From: JAIPJO01 sp035269015
GTDB taxonomy: Bacteria; Patescibacteriota; Patescibacteriia; Patescibacteriales; UBA12465
Direction: 5' to 3'
DNA: 30,582 nucleotides
NCBI GenBank assembly: GCA_035269015.1
Contig: DATFJU010000014.1
Span: 1-30,582 of the forward strand
Shown here: positions 23,642 through 30,582 of the stretch, one piece after another
How the letters are laid out: each line of letters starts with the position of its first letter
How positions within the stretch are numbered: position 1 is the stretch's first letter
Position numbers and translations under genes: made by a program
The notes under the pieces: model-generated
What the model saw: only the letters and a program-made list of their open reading frames with translations
Told to the model about the DNA's origin: nothing
Database searches by the model: none

Positions 23642-25620
23642 TATAATGTAATTTTAATAGATTCTTCTTTGTATAACTCCAACACATCATCTTCTTGGAC
23701 TACGGGTGAGCCAGCAAAATTTAAACCACACTCTTGATTTAACTCAACTTTATCTACATCTTGCTTACCTGATTGCAGTTGAGTTATTTCCCCTTGAGTT
23801 TCAAACTTACCTTCTCTAATTACCTCTACTTTAGAATTATTTTGCGCTTCACCTTCAATTACTTTACCACCAATAATTTGGTTTTTATTTTCTGTCCTAA
23901 ATATTTTTAAAACCTTAATTTTTCCAATGTCTTTTTTAACAATTTCAGGAACAACAAGTTTTTGCATTTCTTCTTTAACAAATTTAATTAAATCATAAAT
24001 AACAGAAAACATTTCAACTCTAATATTTTTCTCTCTAATATGTTCTTGAATTTCATTATTAACACTGACATTAAAACCTAAAATAATAGCATCAGAGTTT
24101 TCCGCTCTTTTGATATCGCTTTCGTTAATGTTACCCAGACTCTTATTCAAAACTTTTACCTTCATTTTTTCACTATTTAGCTTTAGAAGTGACTCTTCAA
24201 TAGCTTCTGCTGATCCTAAAACATCACTTTTAATAACAACATTTAAGTTTTGTTGCTCCTTGGAATTATTATTATCATTACTAGCTTCAGAAGCATCTCT
24301 ATTCTCACTATATTTAATCTTTTTACTTTTCACTTTCTTACCATCTCCTACATACATCATATCTCCTACTTTAGGAGTAATTTTAAGTCCTAAAACCCTT
24401 ACCGGAACAGAAGGTCCGGCTGATTTTATATTATCTCCTTTATAATCTGATAATGCTTTTACCTTTCCATAAATAACATCTTCAAAACATAATTGATCAC
24501 CAACGTGTAAAGTGCCATTTTGAATAAGAATTGTAGCTACTGGTCCAGCAGTTTTATCAACATGAGATTCAACAATAGTCCCGGTAGCATCAGCATGAGG
24601 ATTAGCTTTTAATGATTTAACTTCAGTGTCTGATAACAATAAAACTATATCTAAAAGCTTATCTAAACCTTCTCTTTGTTTTGCAGATATAGGAGCAGTA
24701 ATAACTTTTCCTCCCCATTCTTCTGGCAATAGATTAAGTTTAGAGGATAAATCTTGCATAGCTTTATTAATATCAGCTCCTTCTTTATCTATTTTGTTAA
24801 TAGCTACAACAAACGGAATTTTAGCATTTTCTATTATCCTATAAGCTTCAATAGTTTGAGGTTTAACCCCATCATCAGCTGCTACAACTAAAATTGCCAC
24901 ATCAGCAACCTTAGCTCCTCTGCTTCTCATAGCCGTAAAAGCCTCATGTCCAGGAGTATCAATAAAAGTAACTAATCTGTTATTTTTTTCTGCTTGATAA
25001 GCACCAATATGTTGAGTGATTCCACCTGCCTCACTTTCAATTACTTTTGTACTACGAATAGCATCTAAAAGAGCGGTTTTCCCATGATCTACGTGACCCA
25101 TAACTACTACCACTGGAGCTCTTTCTTCTAATGAATCATCTTCTTCAGCTTCTAGCACATCCTCAATACTTTTTTCATTTTCTTTTTTCTCAAACTCTTC
25201 TTCTGCTTCTTTCGGTACAACTTCAATTTCTAATTCATCTGAAACAATGGAAGCAGTGTCATAATCAATTTTTTCGTTTATAGATGCAAAAACACCATTT
25301 TTCATTAAAGTGCTTAAAACTTTATTAACCGCAATACCTGCAATACTAGCAAAATCTCTAATAGTTATGTATTTACCTACTTCAACTTTCTTTTTTTCTT
25401 TAGGTAAATCATCTTCACTTTCAGCTTCTTCTCTTTCCTTTTCTCTTTCCTCTCTTTCTAATTGTTTTTTATACTTCGGCCACTCCCTCATAACCTTCTG
25501 GGCTGTGTGATTATCAACCTTAATAGCCTTTTGACCCACACTAAACCCCATACGTGGCAAAATATCACGTAATTCTTGTGGTGTTATTTTTAATCTTCTT
25601 GCTAATTCTGTTAAATTCAT
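23641..25620 (-). CDS. infB: Translation initiation factor IF-2
   Basis: A 659-residue IF-2, shorter than the E. coli protein (890) because the N-terminal linker is reduced. Two short IF2_N-like modules (about 1-50 and 82-130) are joined by an Arg/Glu-rich coiled segment. The GTPase domain has G-H-V-D-H-G-K-T (175-182), D-T-P-G-H-E-A-F and N-K-I-D. Domains II-IV follow. IF-2 delivers fMet-tRNA to the 30S subunit. It heads infB-rbfA-nrnA with a candidate promoter at 25667-25695 and a GC-rich hairpin in its leader. nusA and rimP, the usual upstream neighbours, are not here. Confidence 0.97.
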   Translation of the reverse strand: MNLTELARRLKITPQELRDILPRMGFSVGQKAIKVDNHTAQKVMREWPKYKKQLEREEREKEREEAESEDDLPKEKKKVEVGKYITIRDFASIAGIAVNKVLSTLMKNGVFASINEKIDYDTASIVSDELEIEVVPKEAEEEFEKKENEKSIEDVLEAEEDDSLEERAPVVVVMGHVDHGKTALLDAIRSTKVIESEAGGITQHIGAYQAEKNNRLVTFIDTPGHEAFTAMRSRGAKVADVAILVVAADDGVKPQTIEAYRIIENAKIPFVVAINKIDKEGADINKAMQDLSSKLNLLPEEWGGKVITAPISAKQREGLDKLLDIVLLLSDTEVKSLKANPHADATGTIVESHVDKTAGPVATILIQNGTLHVGDQLCFEDVIYGKVKALSDYKGDNIKSAGPSVPVRVLGLKITPKVGDMMYVGDGKKVKSKKIKYSENRDASEASNDNNNSKEQQNLNVVIKSDVLGSAEAIEESLLKLNSEKMKVKVLNKSLGNINESDIKRAENSDAIILGFNVSVNNEIQEHIREKNIRVEMFSVIYDLIKFVKEEMQKLVVPEIVKKDIGKIKVLKIFRTENKNQIIGGKVIEGEAQNNSKVEVIREGKFETQGEITQLQSGKQDVDKVELNQECGLNFAGSPVVQEDDVLELYKEESIKITL

Positions 25621-25633
25621 AAAATGTAAAAAT

Positions 25634-25645
25634 GGGCTCGAGCCC
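25634..25645 (-). promoter_or_regulatory. GC-rich hairpin in the infB leader (attenuator-like)
   Basis: Palindrome GGGCTCGAGCCC flanked by A and T runs, 14 nt upstream of the infB ATG and downstream of its promoter. On the minus strand it reads A6-GGGC-TCGA-GCCC-A-T5, the form of a short intrinsic terminator. It is the most GC-rich spot in a strongly AT-rich gap. Confidence 0.5.
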
Positions 25646-25666
25646 TTTTTTAAAGTGTTTTTTAAT

Positions 25667-25695
25667 AGTTTACTTTATTGAACCATTTTAGTCAA
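25667..25695 (-). promoter_or_regulatory. Candidate promoter for infB-rbfA-nrnA
   Basis: Minus-strand TTGACT (25690-25695), 17-nt spacer, TAAACT (25667-25672). Predicted start near 25660, about 40 nt before the ATG, so the leader includes the palindrome at 25634-25645. Confidence 0.5.
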
Positions 25696-26058
25696 GCTAA
25701 AATTATATTAAAAATATTATTATTTTATTTAAAGTAACGTTTTAATCTTTACAAAAACAATTTCTTCTGCTAAGATTATTATAGTTTAATAATTAATTAA
25801 ATTGAACTGGAATTTAGGAGATTTAGGTATTTAAATGTATAGAAGAGTTTTATATAGTAAAAAGATAGAATACACAAACCCAAGATCAATGCAGTTTACT
25901 GTAGTAATAATATTATGAAAACAACTAATAATTCATTAATTTACATAAAAAATTGCTTATAAAGATATAAAATCTTGATGTATTTATTATTTTAGTTATT
26001 AGTGAATTCTATACAATCTAATACCGGTTATAAAGGTCCTAAACTCCAAATTAAGCAT

Positions 26059-27576
26059 ATGATAGAATATTTATTGTATTTGGCAGTAGCAGTAGGAGCT
26101 TTTTTTATTGGATTTATTGTTCGTAAACAACTTGCAAAATCAAAAATTGGTCATGCACAAGAAAAGGCGGACAAAATCATTAATGAAGCTAAAACAAAAC
26201 ACAAAGAACACTTATTGTCTGCCCAAGATAAAGCCTTAAAAATATTAGAGGAGGCTAAAAAAGAAGAATCTGAACGTAGAAGAGAAATTAGTAAATTACA
26301 AGGACGTTTAGAACAAAGAGAGAACTCTTTTTCTCAAAAACTACTTGAACTTCAAGACAAACAACAAAAACTTTATGATAAAGTCAATGAAGTCCAAGAA
26401 ATAAGAGAAAAAATTAAAAAAATAAAAGAAGAACAAAACTTAGAGTTAGAAAAAATAGCTGCTTTAAATAAAGATGAAGCTAAGGAAAGGTTGTTAAAAA
26501 ACATCGAAGAAGAAAACAAAGAAGATTTATTAATACAAATCAGAAAATTAGAAGGTGATAATCAAGAGGTATTAGAAAACAAAGCAAAAGATATTATGGC
26601 TACCTCTATGCAAAGATTAGCTTCTACCTATACACTTGAATTAACCACTACCACCGTTGATTTACCTAGCGATGAAATTAAAGGTAGAATTATTGGTAGA
26701 GAGGGTAGGAATATTAAAGCCATTGAACAAGCAACGGGAGTTGAAATTATTGTAGATGATACTCCAAATGCTATTACAGTATCAGGTTTTTCTTTAATCC
26801 GAAGACATATTGCTAAAAAAACCTTAGACTATTTAATTAAAGACGGACGTATTCATCCGGCTAAAATTGAAGAGGCTGTGGAGAGATCAAAAGGTGAAAT
26901 AGCGGCTGATATTAAAAAAGCTGGTGAAGAAGCTATGTATGAAGTTGGTGTAACAGGCTTTGATCCTAAACTAGTACAAATACTAGGCAGACTTAAGTAC
27001 AGAACTAGTTATGGACAAAATGCACTGCGTCACTCAATTGAAGTGGCTCATATATCAGCTCTAATAGCTGAACAATTGGGCGCCAATGTTACTTTCGCTA
27101 AAAAAGGTGGCTTATTACATGATATTGGAAAAGCCGTTGATCATGAAATCAAAGGTAATCATACAGAAATTGGTAGAGATATTGCCAAAAAATTTAACTT
27201 ACAACCTGAATTAATAGCTCCAATTGAATCTCATCATGATGATAATCCAACAACTTTAGAATCTGTAATTGTAAAAGTAGCTGACGCTATTTCTTCTGCC
27301 AGACCTGGAGCAAGAAATGATAATTATGAGAACTACTTGCAAAGATTAGAAGAATTAGAAAAGATTGCTAATTCTTTTGATGGCGTAGACAAAACCTATG
27401 CAATCCAAGCTGGTAGAGAGGTGAGAGTATTTGTAACTCCTGAAAAAATAGATGATTATGGAGCTCATGAATTAGCTAAAAATATTAGTAAAAAAATTGA
27501 AGAAGAATTAAAATATCCTGGTGAAATTAAAATTAACCTAATTAGAGAGCTACGTGTAACAGAGTATGCTCGTTAA
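26059..27576 (+). CDS. rny: Ribonuclease Y
   Basis: A 505-residue RNase Y, the membrane-anchored endoribonuclease that starts mRNA decay. From the ATG at 26059 it begins directly with a membrane helix (about residues 2-22), as in the family. A GTG at 26002 would add 19 polar residues. A long coiled coil (about 30-180) follows, then a KH domain (I-I-G-R-E-G-R-N-I-K-A-I-E), then an HD domain with R-H-S-I-E-V-A-H and G-L-L-H-D-I-G-K (the His-Asp pair) and E-S-H-H-D-D. Its partner enzymes PNPase and NrnA are in the same window. It precedes the HU gene, which has its own promoter. Confidence 0.95.
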   Translation: MIEYLLYLAVAVGAFFIGFIVRKQLAKSKIGHAQEKADKIINEAKTKHKEHLLSAQDKALKILEEAKKEESERRREISKLQGRLEQRENSFSQKLLELQDKQQKLYDKVNEVQEIREKIKKIKEEQNLELEKIAALNKDEAKERLLKNIEEENKEDLLIQIRKLEGDNQEVLENKAKDIMATSMQRLASTYTLELTTTTVDLPSDEIKGRIIGREGRNIKAIEQATGVEIIVDDTPNAITVSGFSLIRRHIAKKTLDYLIKDGRIHPAKIEEAVERSKGEIAADIKKAGEEAMYEVGVTGFDPKLVQILGRLKYRTSYGQNALRHSIEVAHISALIAEQLGANVTFAKKGGLLHDIGKAVDHEIKGNHTEIGRDIAKKFNLQPELIAPIESHHDDNPTTLESVIVKVADAISSARPGARNDNYENYLQRLEELEKIANSFDGVDKTYAIQAGREVRVFVTPEKIDDYGAHELAKNISKKIEEELKYPGEIKINLIRELRVTEYAR

Positions 27577-27578
27577 TA

Positions 27579-27606
27579 TTCACATTTGAAATATTTATGT
27601 TATAAT
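27579..27606 (+). promoter_or_regulatory. Promoter for the HU gene and following tRNAs
   Basis: TTCACA (27579-27584), 16-nt spacer, perfect TATAAT (27601-27606). Predicted start near 27613, so the leader is only about 14 nt. Confidence 0.6.
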
Positions 27607-27626
27607 GATAACCTAATTGTAATTAT

Positions 27627-27905
27627 ATGAACAAAGCTGAACTAATTAACAAAATTCAAGAAGAGGCTGAAGTAAGTAAAAAACAAGCAAAAGCCATGAT
27701 TGATACATTTACTAATACTGTTATTAAACAGTTAAAGAAAGACAATCACGTTACTATCGCTGGCTTTGGTACCTTTCTTTCTAGGGTTAGATATGCTCGT
27801 GGAGGTGTTAATCCTCAAAAACCAAGCGAACGCATAACTATTCCAGAAGTACGAGTAGCAAAGTTTAAAACTGGTAAAAGACTTAAAGATGAATTAAAAA
27901 GTTAA
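27627..27905 (+). CDS. hup: HU-family DNA-binding protein
   Basis: A 92-residue HU/IHF-family nucleoid protein, of normal length. It has the family start M-N-K-A-E-L-I-N-K-I, the G-F-G-T-F turn (residues 47-51), the DNA-clamping beta arm with R-G-G-V-N-P-Q (the Pro near 63 intercalates) and the end V-A-K-F-K-T-G-K-R-L-K-D. It bends and compacts DNA as a dimer. It ends 17 nt before tRNA-Arg and is likely co-transcribed with the tRNAs. HU and IHF cannot be told apart by eye; HU is the default. Confidence 0.93.
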   Translation: MNKAELINKIQEEAEVSKKQAKAMIDTFTNTVIKQLKKDNHVTIAGFGTFLSRVRYARGGVNPQKPSERITIPEVRVAKFKTGKRLKDELKS

Positions 27906-27922
27906 TATTTTTTTAAAGGCAT

Positions 27923-27996
27923 GTACTCGTAGCTCAACTGGATAGAGCGCCTGGCTTCGGACCAGGAGGTTGCGGGTTCAAATCCTGCCGAGTACA
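27923..27996 (+). tRNA. tRNA-Arg (anticodon TCG)
   Basis: Acceptor GTACTCG/CGAGTAC, anticodon stem CCTGG/CCAGG with loop CTTCGGA (TCG, reads CGA and possibly other CGN), T-arm GCGGG-TTCAAAT-CCTGC with one G-T wobble. CCA is not encoded. Confidence 0.94.
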
Positions 27997-28012
27997 CATA
28001 AGCCTTAAATAT

Positions 28013-28086
28013 GACTGGGTAGCTCAGTTGGTTAGAGCGCGGCACTCATAACGCCGAGGTCGAGAGTTCAAGCCTCTCTCCAGTCA
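28013..28086 (+). tRNA. tRNA-Met (anticodon CAT), probably elongator
   Basis: Acceptor GACTGGG/TCCAGTC, fully paired at position 1-72, so not the initiator. Anticodon loop CTCATAA (CAT). The anticodon stem CGGCA/CGCCG has an A31-C39 mismatch next to the loop. A lysidine-modified tRNA-Ile (CAT) cannot be excluded, though T4-A69 in the acceptor resembles elongator Met. CCA is not encoded. Confidence 0.85.
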
Positions 28087-28091
28087 CACTA

Positions 28092-28164
28092 GCGCCGTTA
28101 GCTCAGTTGGTAGAGCAGTTGCCTCTTAAGCAAACGGTCGCAGGTTCAAATCCTGCACGGCGCA
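28092..28164 (+). tRNA. tRNA-Lys (anticodon CTT)
   Basis: Acceptor GCGCCGT/ACGGCGC, anticodon stem GTTGC/GCAAA (G27-A43 mismatch) around loop CTCTTAA (CTT), T-arm GCAGG-TTCAAAT-CCTGC. CCA is not encoded. Confidence 0.93.
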
Positions 28165-28193
28165 CAAAAAAAATAAGGCTTAAATGCCTTATT
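28165..28193 (-). terminator. Intrinsic terminator for pyrH
   Basis: 8-bp stem AATAAGGC (28172-28179) / GCCTTATT (28186-28193). Read on the minus strand it is followed by a run of T (the A-run at 28166-28173), placing it just after the pyrH stop. Confidence 0.75.
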
Positions 28194-28205
28194 GAAAAAC
28201 AATTG

Positions 28206-28230
28206 CTCCCTTATTGGGAGTTTTTTATTT
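28206..28230 (+). terminator. Intrinsic terminator for the HU-tRNA transcript
   Basis: Stem CTCCC (28206-28210) / GGGAG (28216-28220), TTATT loop and T6 tail on the plus strand. It lies back to back with the pyrH terminator. Confidence 0.75.
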
Positions 28231-28910
28231 TAACTAATTACTGAGCCTTTAAACTTTTTATCTTGTAAATAGTTATTTAAATTACTAATTTTATTGCCAT
28301 TTAAAATTACAACCTTAATATTATTTTTTTGGGCTAATTTAGAGGCCACAGGATCAAAAGGAGCATTTTTACCGGGGACCCATTTTCTACCAATTATATC
28401 TAAAAAGTTGTCCCAAGATAATTCAGTAAGCTTTTTAGCATCTTTATATTTACTAGGATCTTTATCATATACATAATCTATATTTGTCATGTTAATTACA
28501 ATCTCAGCGTTATGCTTTATTGCCAAAGAAATTGCCATGTCATCTGAAGATCTACCTGGTTTATAGCCGCCAGCTACTAATATTTTATTAGTTTGTACAT
28601 CATCGCTAGGTTTTTGTATTATATCTTTATAAGCTTTATTAGCTAAAATTATCTTAAGTAAATTTGCATTTAATCTAGTAGCGCTAATACCAATCCAATC
28701 AGCTTGCTCATCACTAATACTAGTAACTTTATTAGCAGTAGAAATATAATTTCTAGCTATTTTACCACCTCCAGCAACTAAAATAAATCTGTACTTATGA
28801 TTGTTTTCATTTATTAATTTAAATAATTTCTTTAAGAACAAATGATCAACCTTACCAGCGCTAGGAACTATAAGGGAGCCTCCCACAGAAATAATAATAT
28901 TTTTTTTCAT
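28230..28910 (-). CDS. pyrH: UMP kinase, archaeal-type
   Basis: A 226-residue amino-acid-kinase-fold UMP kinase making UDP from UMP. The N-terminal phosphate loop is S-V-G-G-S-L-I-V-P. Then come V-A-G-G-G-K-I-A-R-N-Y, the A-D-W-I-G-I-S-A-T-R-L-N-A segment, N-M-T-N-I-D-Y-V-Y-D-K-D-P-S and a late P-F-D-P-V-A-S-K. Its length and the T-R-L-N-A and P-F-D-P-V-A motifs resemble the archaeal UMP kinase subfamily more than the bacterial hexameric PyrH (about 240 residues with M-x-G-x-L). It lies downstream of recA but beyond a terminator. In most bacteria pyrH is with frr/tsf; not so here. Confidence 0.87.
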   Translation of the reverse strand: MKKNIIISVGGSLIVPSAGKVDHLFLKKLFKLINENNHKYRFILVAGGGKIARNYISTANKVTSISDEQADWIGISATRLNANLLKIILANKAYKDIIQKPSDDVQTNKILVAGGYKPGRSSDDMAISLAIKHNAEIVINMTNIDYVYDKDPSKYKDAKKLTELSWDNFLDIIGRKWVPGKNAPFDPVASKLAQKNNIKVVILNGNKISNLNNYLQDKKFKGSVIS

Positions 28911-28934
28911 ATAATGTTAAATTAAATACCTATA

Positions 28935-28967
28935 AATAAAAAACCGTTTCTAGATTGAAACGGTTTT
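28935..28967 (-). terminator. Intrinsic terminator for recA
   Basis: Perfect 11-bp stem AAAACCGTTTC (28940-28950) / GAAACGGTTTT (28957-28967), 6-nt loop. On the minus strand it is followed by TTATTTAT, between recA and pyrH. Confidence 0.85.
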
Positions 28968-28983
28968 ATACCATATAATTAAT

Positions 28984-30027
28984 TTATTCTTCTTTTTGTT
29001 TACTTTTGTAAAGCTCTAATATATTATCTTTAATCTTCTTCATTAAAGCTTTATCACTCTTAATAGTTTTTTTAGCATTCTCTCTACCTACTCCTAACTT
29101 TTCTTCTCCAAAGCTATAACTATTACCAGCTTTTTTAATTACCCCATATTCTGTACCTATATCCAATAAATCACCCGCTAAAGAAATACCTTCATTATAC
29201 ATAATATCAAACTCGGTAGTTTGAAAAGGTGCAGCCACCTTATTCTTTACTATTTTAGCTCTAACTCTATTACCAACACTTTTATCGCCTTGCTTTATTT
29301 GTGCTGCCCTTCTTACTTCAATTCTAACTGAAGAATAAAACTTTAAAGCATTACCACCAGTTGTAGTTTCTGGACTACCAAAGAAAACACCGATCTTATT
29401 TCTAATTTGATTAATAAATATAATAACTGTTTTACTCTTAGAGACAGCACCTGTAAGTTTTCTTAAAGCTTGACTCATAAGTCTAGCCTGCAACCCCATA
29501 TGTTGATCCCCCATTTCACCATCTATTTCTTTTTGTGGTACCAAGGCCGCTACAGAATCAACTACTATCACATCCACTGCATTTGAGCGAGTAAGAGTTT
29601 CAACTATCTCTAGAGCCTGCTCTCCTGTGTCTGGTTGAGAAATTAATAGTTCATTCACATTTACACCTATTTTTTTGGCATACTCTGGATCAAGGGCATG
29701 TTCAGCGTCCACAAAAGCAGCTAAACCACCTTTCTTTTGTACTTCAGCTACAATATGCTGAGCTAGGGTAGTTTTACCCGAAGCTTCTGGTCCAAATATT
29801 TCAACAATTCTACCTCTAGGAACTCCTAAAATACCTAAAGCCATATCCAAAGAAAGACAACCTGTTGGTATAACATCCACATCACTTCTTCTAGTTTCTC
29901 CAAATCTCATAATTGCTCCCTCACCAAACTTTCCTTTAATCTGCTCAATAGCCGTATCAGCTGCCTCTTGCCTAGGATTATTATGATTTTTATTATCTAC
30001 TTTTTTATCAGTTGTTTTATTTGCCAT
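28984..30027 (-). CDS. recA: Recombinase RecA
   Basis: A 347-residue RecA of normal length. Walker A is G-P-E-A-S-G-K-T-T (79-87), Walker B is V-D-V-I-V-V-D-S-V-A-A-L, and loop L1 has G-D-Q-H-M-G-L-Q-A-R-L-M-S-Q. The F-I-N-Q-I-R-N-K-I-G-V and G-N-A-L-K-F-Y segments are intact. A polar, Lys/Asn-rich N-terminal extension of about 20 residues precedes the core, and the C-terminal tail is mixed-charge rather than strongly acidic. No intein. RecA drives strand exchange and provides the four-way junctions that RuvC cuts. It starts 9 nt after the DUF1622 gene and probably shares its promoter. Confidence 0.98.
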   Translation of the reverse strand: MANKTTDKKVDNKNHNNPRQEAADTAIEQIKGKFGEGAIMRFGETRRSDVDVIPTGCLSLDMALGILGVPRGRIVEIFGPEASGKTTLAQHIVAEVQKKGGLAAFVDAEHALDPEYAKKIGVNVNELLISQPDTGEQALEIVETLTRSNAVDVIVVDSVAALVPQKEIDGEMGDQHMGLQARLMSQALRKLTGAVSKSKTVIIFINQIRNKIGVFFGSPETTTGGNALKFYSSVRIEVRRAAQIKQGDKSVGNRVRAKIVKNKVAAPFQTTEFDIMYNEGISLAGDLLDIGTEYGVIKKAGNSYSFGEEKLGVGRENAKKTIKSDKALMKKIKDNILELYKSKQKEE

Positions 30028-30036
30028 ATATTTAAA

Positions 30037-30375
30037 TTATTTTTTATACATTTTATCTAATTTTTTATTATCATATAAGAATTCCTGTCTTAAGGCATAT
30101 CCCAAAAGTATTCTAATTAAAATGATACCACCTAATTTTATAGCTTCATCTAAACTCTGTACTACTGTTACTAAAAGTATGTCTGCTGCGATAATAAATT
30201 CAATACCAAACATTACATTTCTAGCAAATTTTATCCTAATATAATCTTTACTAAAACCAGCAAAAAATAACATATATAAAGCTGAAATTACCGCCGCCAC
30301 TACCACAAAAACACCAATATACTCAATTGCTAGGCCTGTATTATAAACTATAATTGAAAAAGCATCAAATATCAT
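30037..30375 (-). CDS. DUF1622-family membrane protein
   Basis: A 112-residue protein with three hydrophobic segments (about 16-40, 52-70 and 80-95). The F-A-R-N-V-M-F-G-I-E-F-I-I-A-A-D-I-L stretch and the I-R-I-L-L-G-Y-x-L-x-x-E end match the DUF1622 pattern (R-x-x-L-G-x-x-L-x-L-G-L-E-F-x-x-A-A-D-I). Function unknown in the family. It is 9 nt upstream of recA, downstream of a candidate promoter at 30434-30462. Confidence 0.75.
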   Translation of the reverse strand: MIFDAFSIIVYNTGLAIEYIGVFVVVAAVISALYMLFFAGFSKDYIRIKFARNVMFGIEFIIAADILLVTVVQSLDEAIKLGGIILIRILLGYALRQEFLYDNKKLDKMYKK

Positions 30376-30433
30376 ATATATAAATTAATTATAATTAATT
30401 AAGATGATAAAGCGTTAAAAAAATTCTAATATT

Positions 30434-30462
30434 ATTATACACTGCTTTAGATGATTAGTAAA
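30434..30462 (-). promoter_or_regulatory. Candidate promoter for DUF1622-recA
   Basis: Minus-strand TTTACT (30457-30462), 17-nt spacer, perfect TATAAT (30434-30439). Predicted start near 30427, about 50 nt before the DUF1622 ATG. Confidence 0.55.
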
Positions 30463-30463
30463 A

Positions 30464-30582
30464 CTAATAAGGTACACTTATACTATATGTTTTACCCTGA
30501 GAATTTTGCCAACCTAGCTCTAAAGTATTCTCTTTTTTAAAAGCATAGAAACCTTTTTTTGATAGCCAATTATTAGAATTTT
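30464..30582 (-). CDS. C-terminal end of an unknown protein (cut by the window edge)
   Basis: The last 38 or so codons of a minus-strand reading frame, ending at TAG (30464-30466) and open to the right edge. The visible tail contains N-W-L-S-K-K-G-F-Y-A-F and L-E-L-G-W-Q-N-S-Q-G-K. It is aromatic- and glycine-rich with alternating polar and hydrophobic residues, like a beta-strand-rich end of an exported protein. The composition looks like real protein, not noise, but no family can be assigned. Confidence 0.5.
   Translation of the reverse strand, partial: NSNNWLSKKGFYAFKKENTLELGWQNSQGKTYSISVPY

Larger units (their letters stand above)
25621..26058. other. Divergent intergenic region between infB and rny
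   Basis: The longest non-coding stretch (about 440 bases if rny starts at 26059). It holds the infB leader hairpin and promoter on the left. The right part, AT-rich, should contain the rny promoter, for which I find no convincing -35/-10 pair. A 27-codon ORF at 25835-25918 (AGGAG 14 nt upstream) overlaps a 15-codon ORF by ATGA. A short AAGAT/ATCTT hairpin lies near 25962-25976. I see no recognised ncRNA fold. Confidence 0.5.

Overview
The window is one AT-rich, tightly packed bacterial segment made up almost entirely of housekeeping genes. Several traits point to a Candidate Phyla Radiation (Patescibacteria) genome: 0-11 nt gene spacing, an unusual operon order, a UMP kinase that reads as the archaeal type, and glycogen-synthase, GH57 and SIS proteins in the style of these genomes. 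No gene start has a convincing Shine-Dalgarno sequence. This placement is inference from gene content; no 16S rRNA is present. The standard bacterial code fits, because no conserved gene is interrupted by TGA. I see no insertion sequence, prophage, CRISPR array or defence island.

Layout. (1) 7297 down to 1, minus strand: one long operon yebC-ruvC-glgA-GH57-APH kinase-PHP-GT4-second glgA (runs off the left edge). yebC-ruvC continues into an alpha-glucan/glycosyl-transfer block instead of ruvAB. (2) 7446-9249: a SIS-domain gene and gpmA, convergent on a shared terminator. (3) 9317-11150, plus: LysM/M23 peptidase, a small membrane protein and tRNA-Ala. (4) 11298-16408, plus: polA-murD-holA. (5) 16582-22250, plus: tRNA-Ile, tRNA-fMet, tRNA-Phe, tRNA-Pro, then rpsT, rpsO, a NYN-domain gene, pnp, rpsP, khpA and trmD. 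This stretch has several structured mRNA leaders and internal promoters. (6) 25620 down to 22306, minus: infB-rbfA-nrnA. (7) 26059-28164, plus: rny, an HU gene and tRNA-Arg, tRNA-Met, tRNA-Lys. (8) 30582 down to 28230, minus: a truncated unknown gene, a DUF1622 membrane protein, recA and an archaeal-type pyrH.

How the genes fit together. The minus-strand block can elongate and remodel alpha-glucans, with a kinase and a PHP phosphoesterase of unknown substrate. The centre combines ribosome components (S20, S15, S16, IF2, RbfA, TrmD, KhpA) with much of an RNA-turnover set (PNPase, RNase Y, NrnA and a NYN-domain putative nuclease).

The best candidates for something undescribed are: the multibranched RNA leader just before rpsO; the long helix just before pnp; the NYN gene between rpsO and pnp; the terminator-like hairpin 18 nt before trmD; and the glucan operon with an orphan kinase and two glycogen synthases. 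No clearly new multi-gene system is visible.
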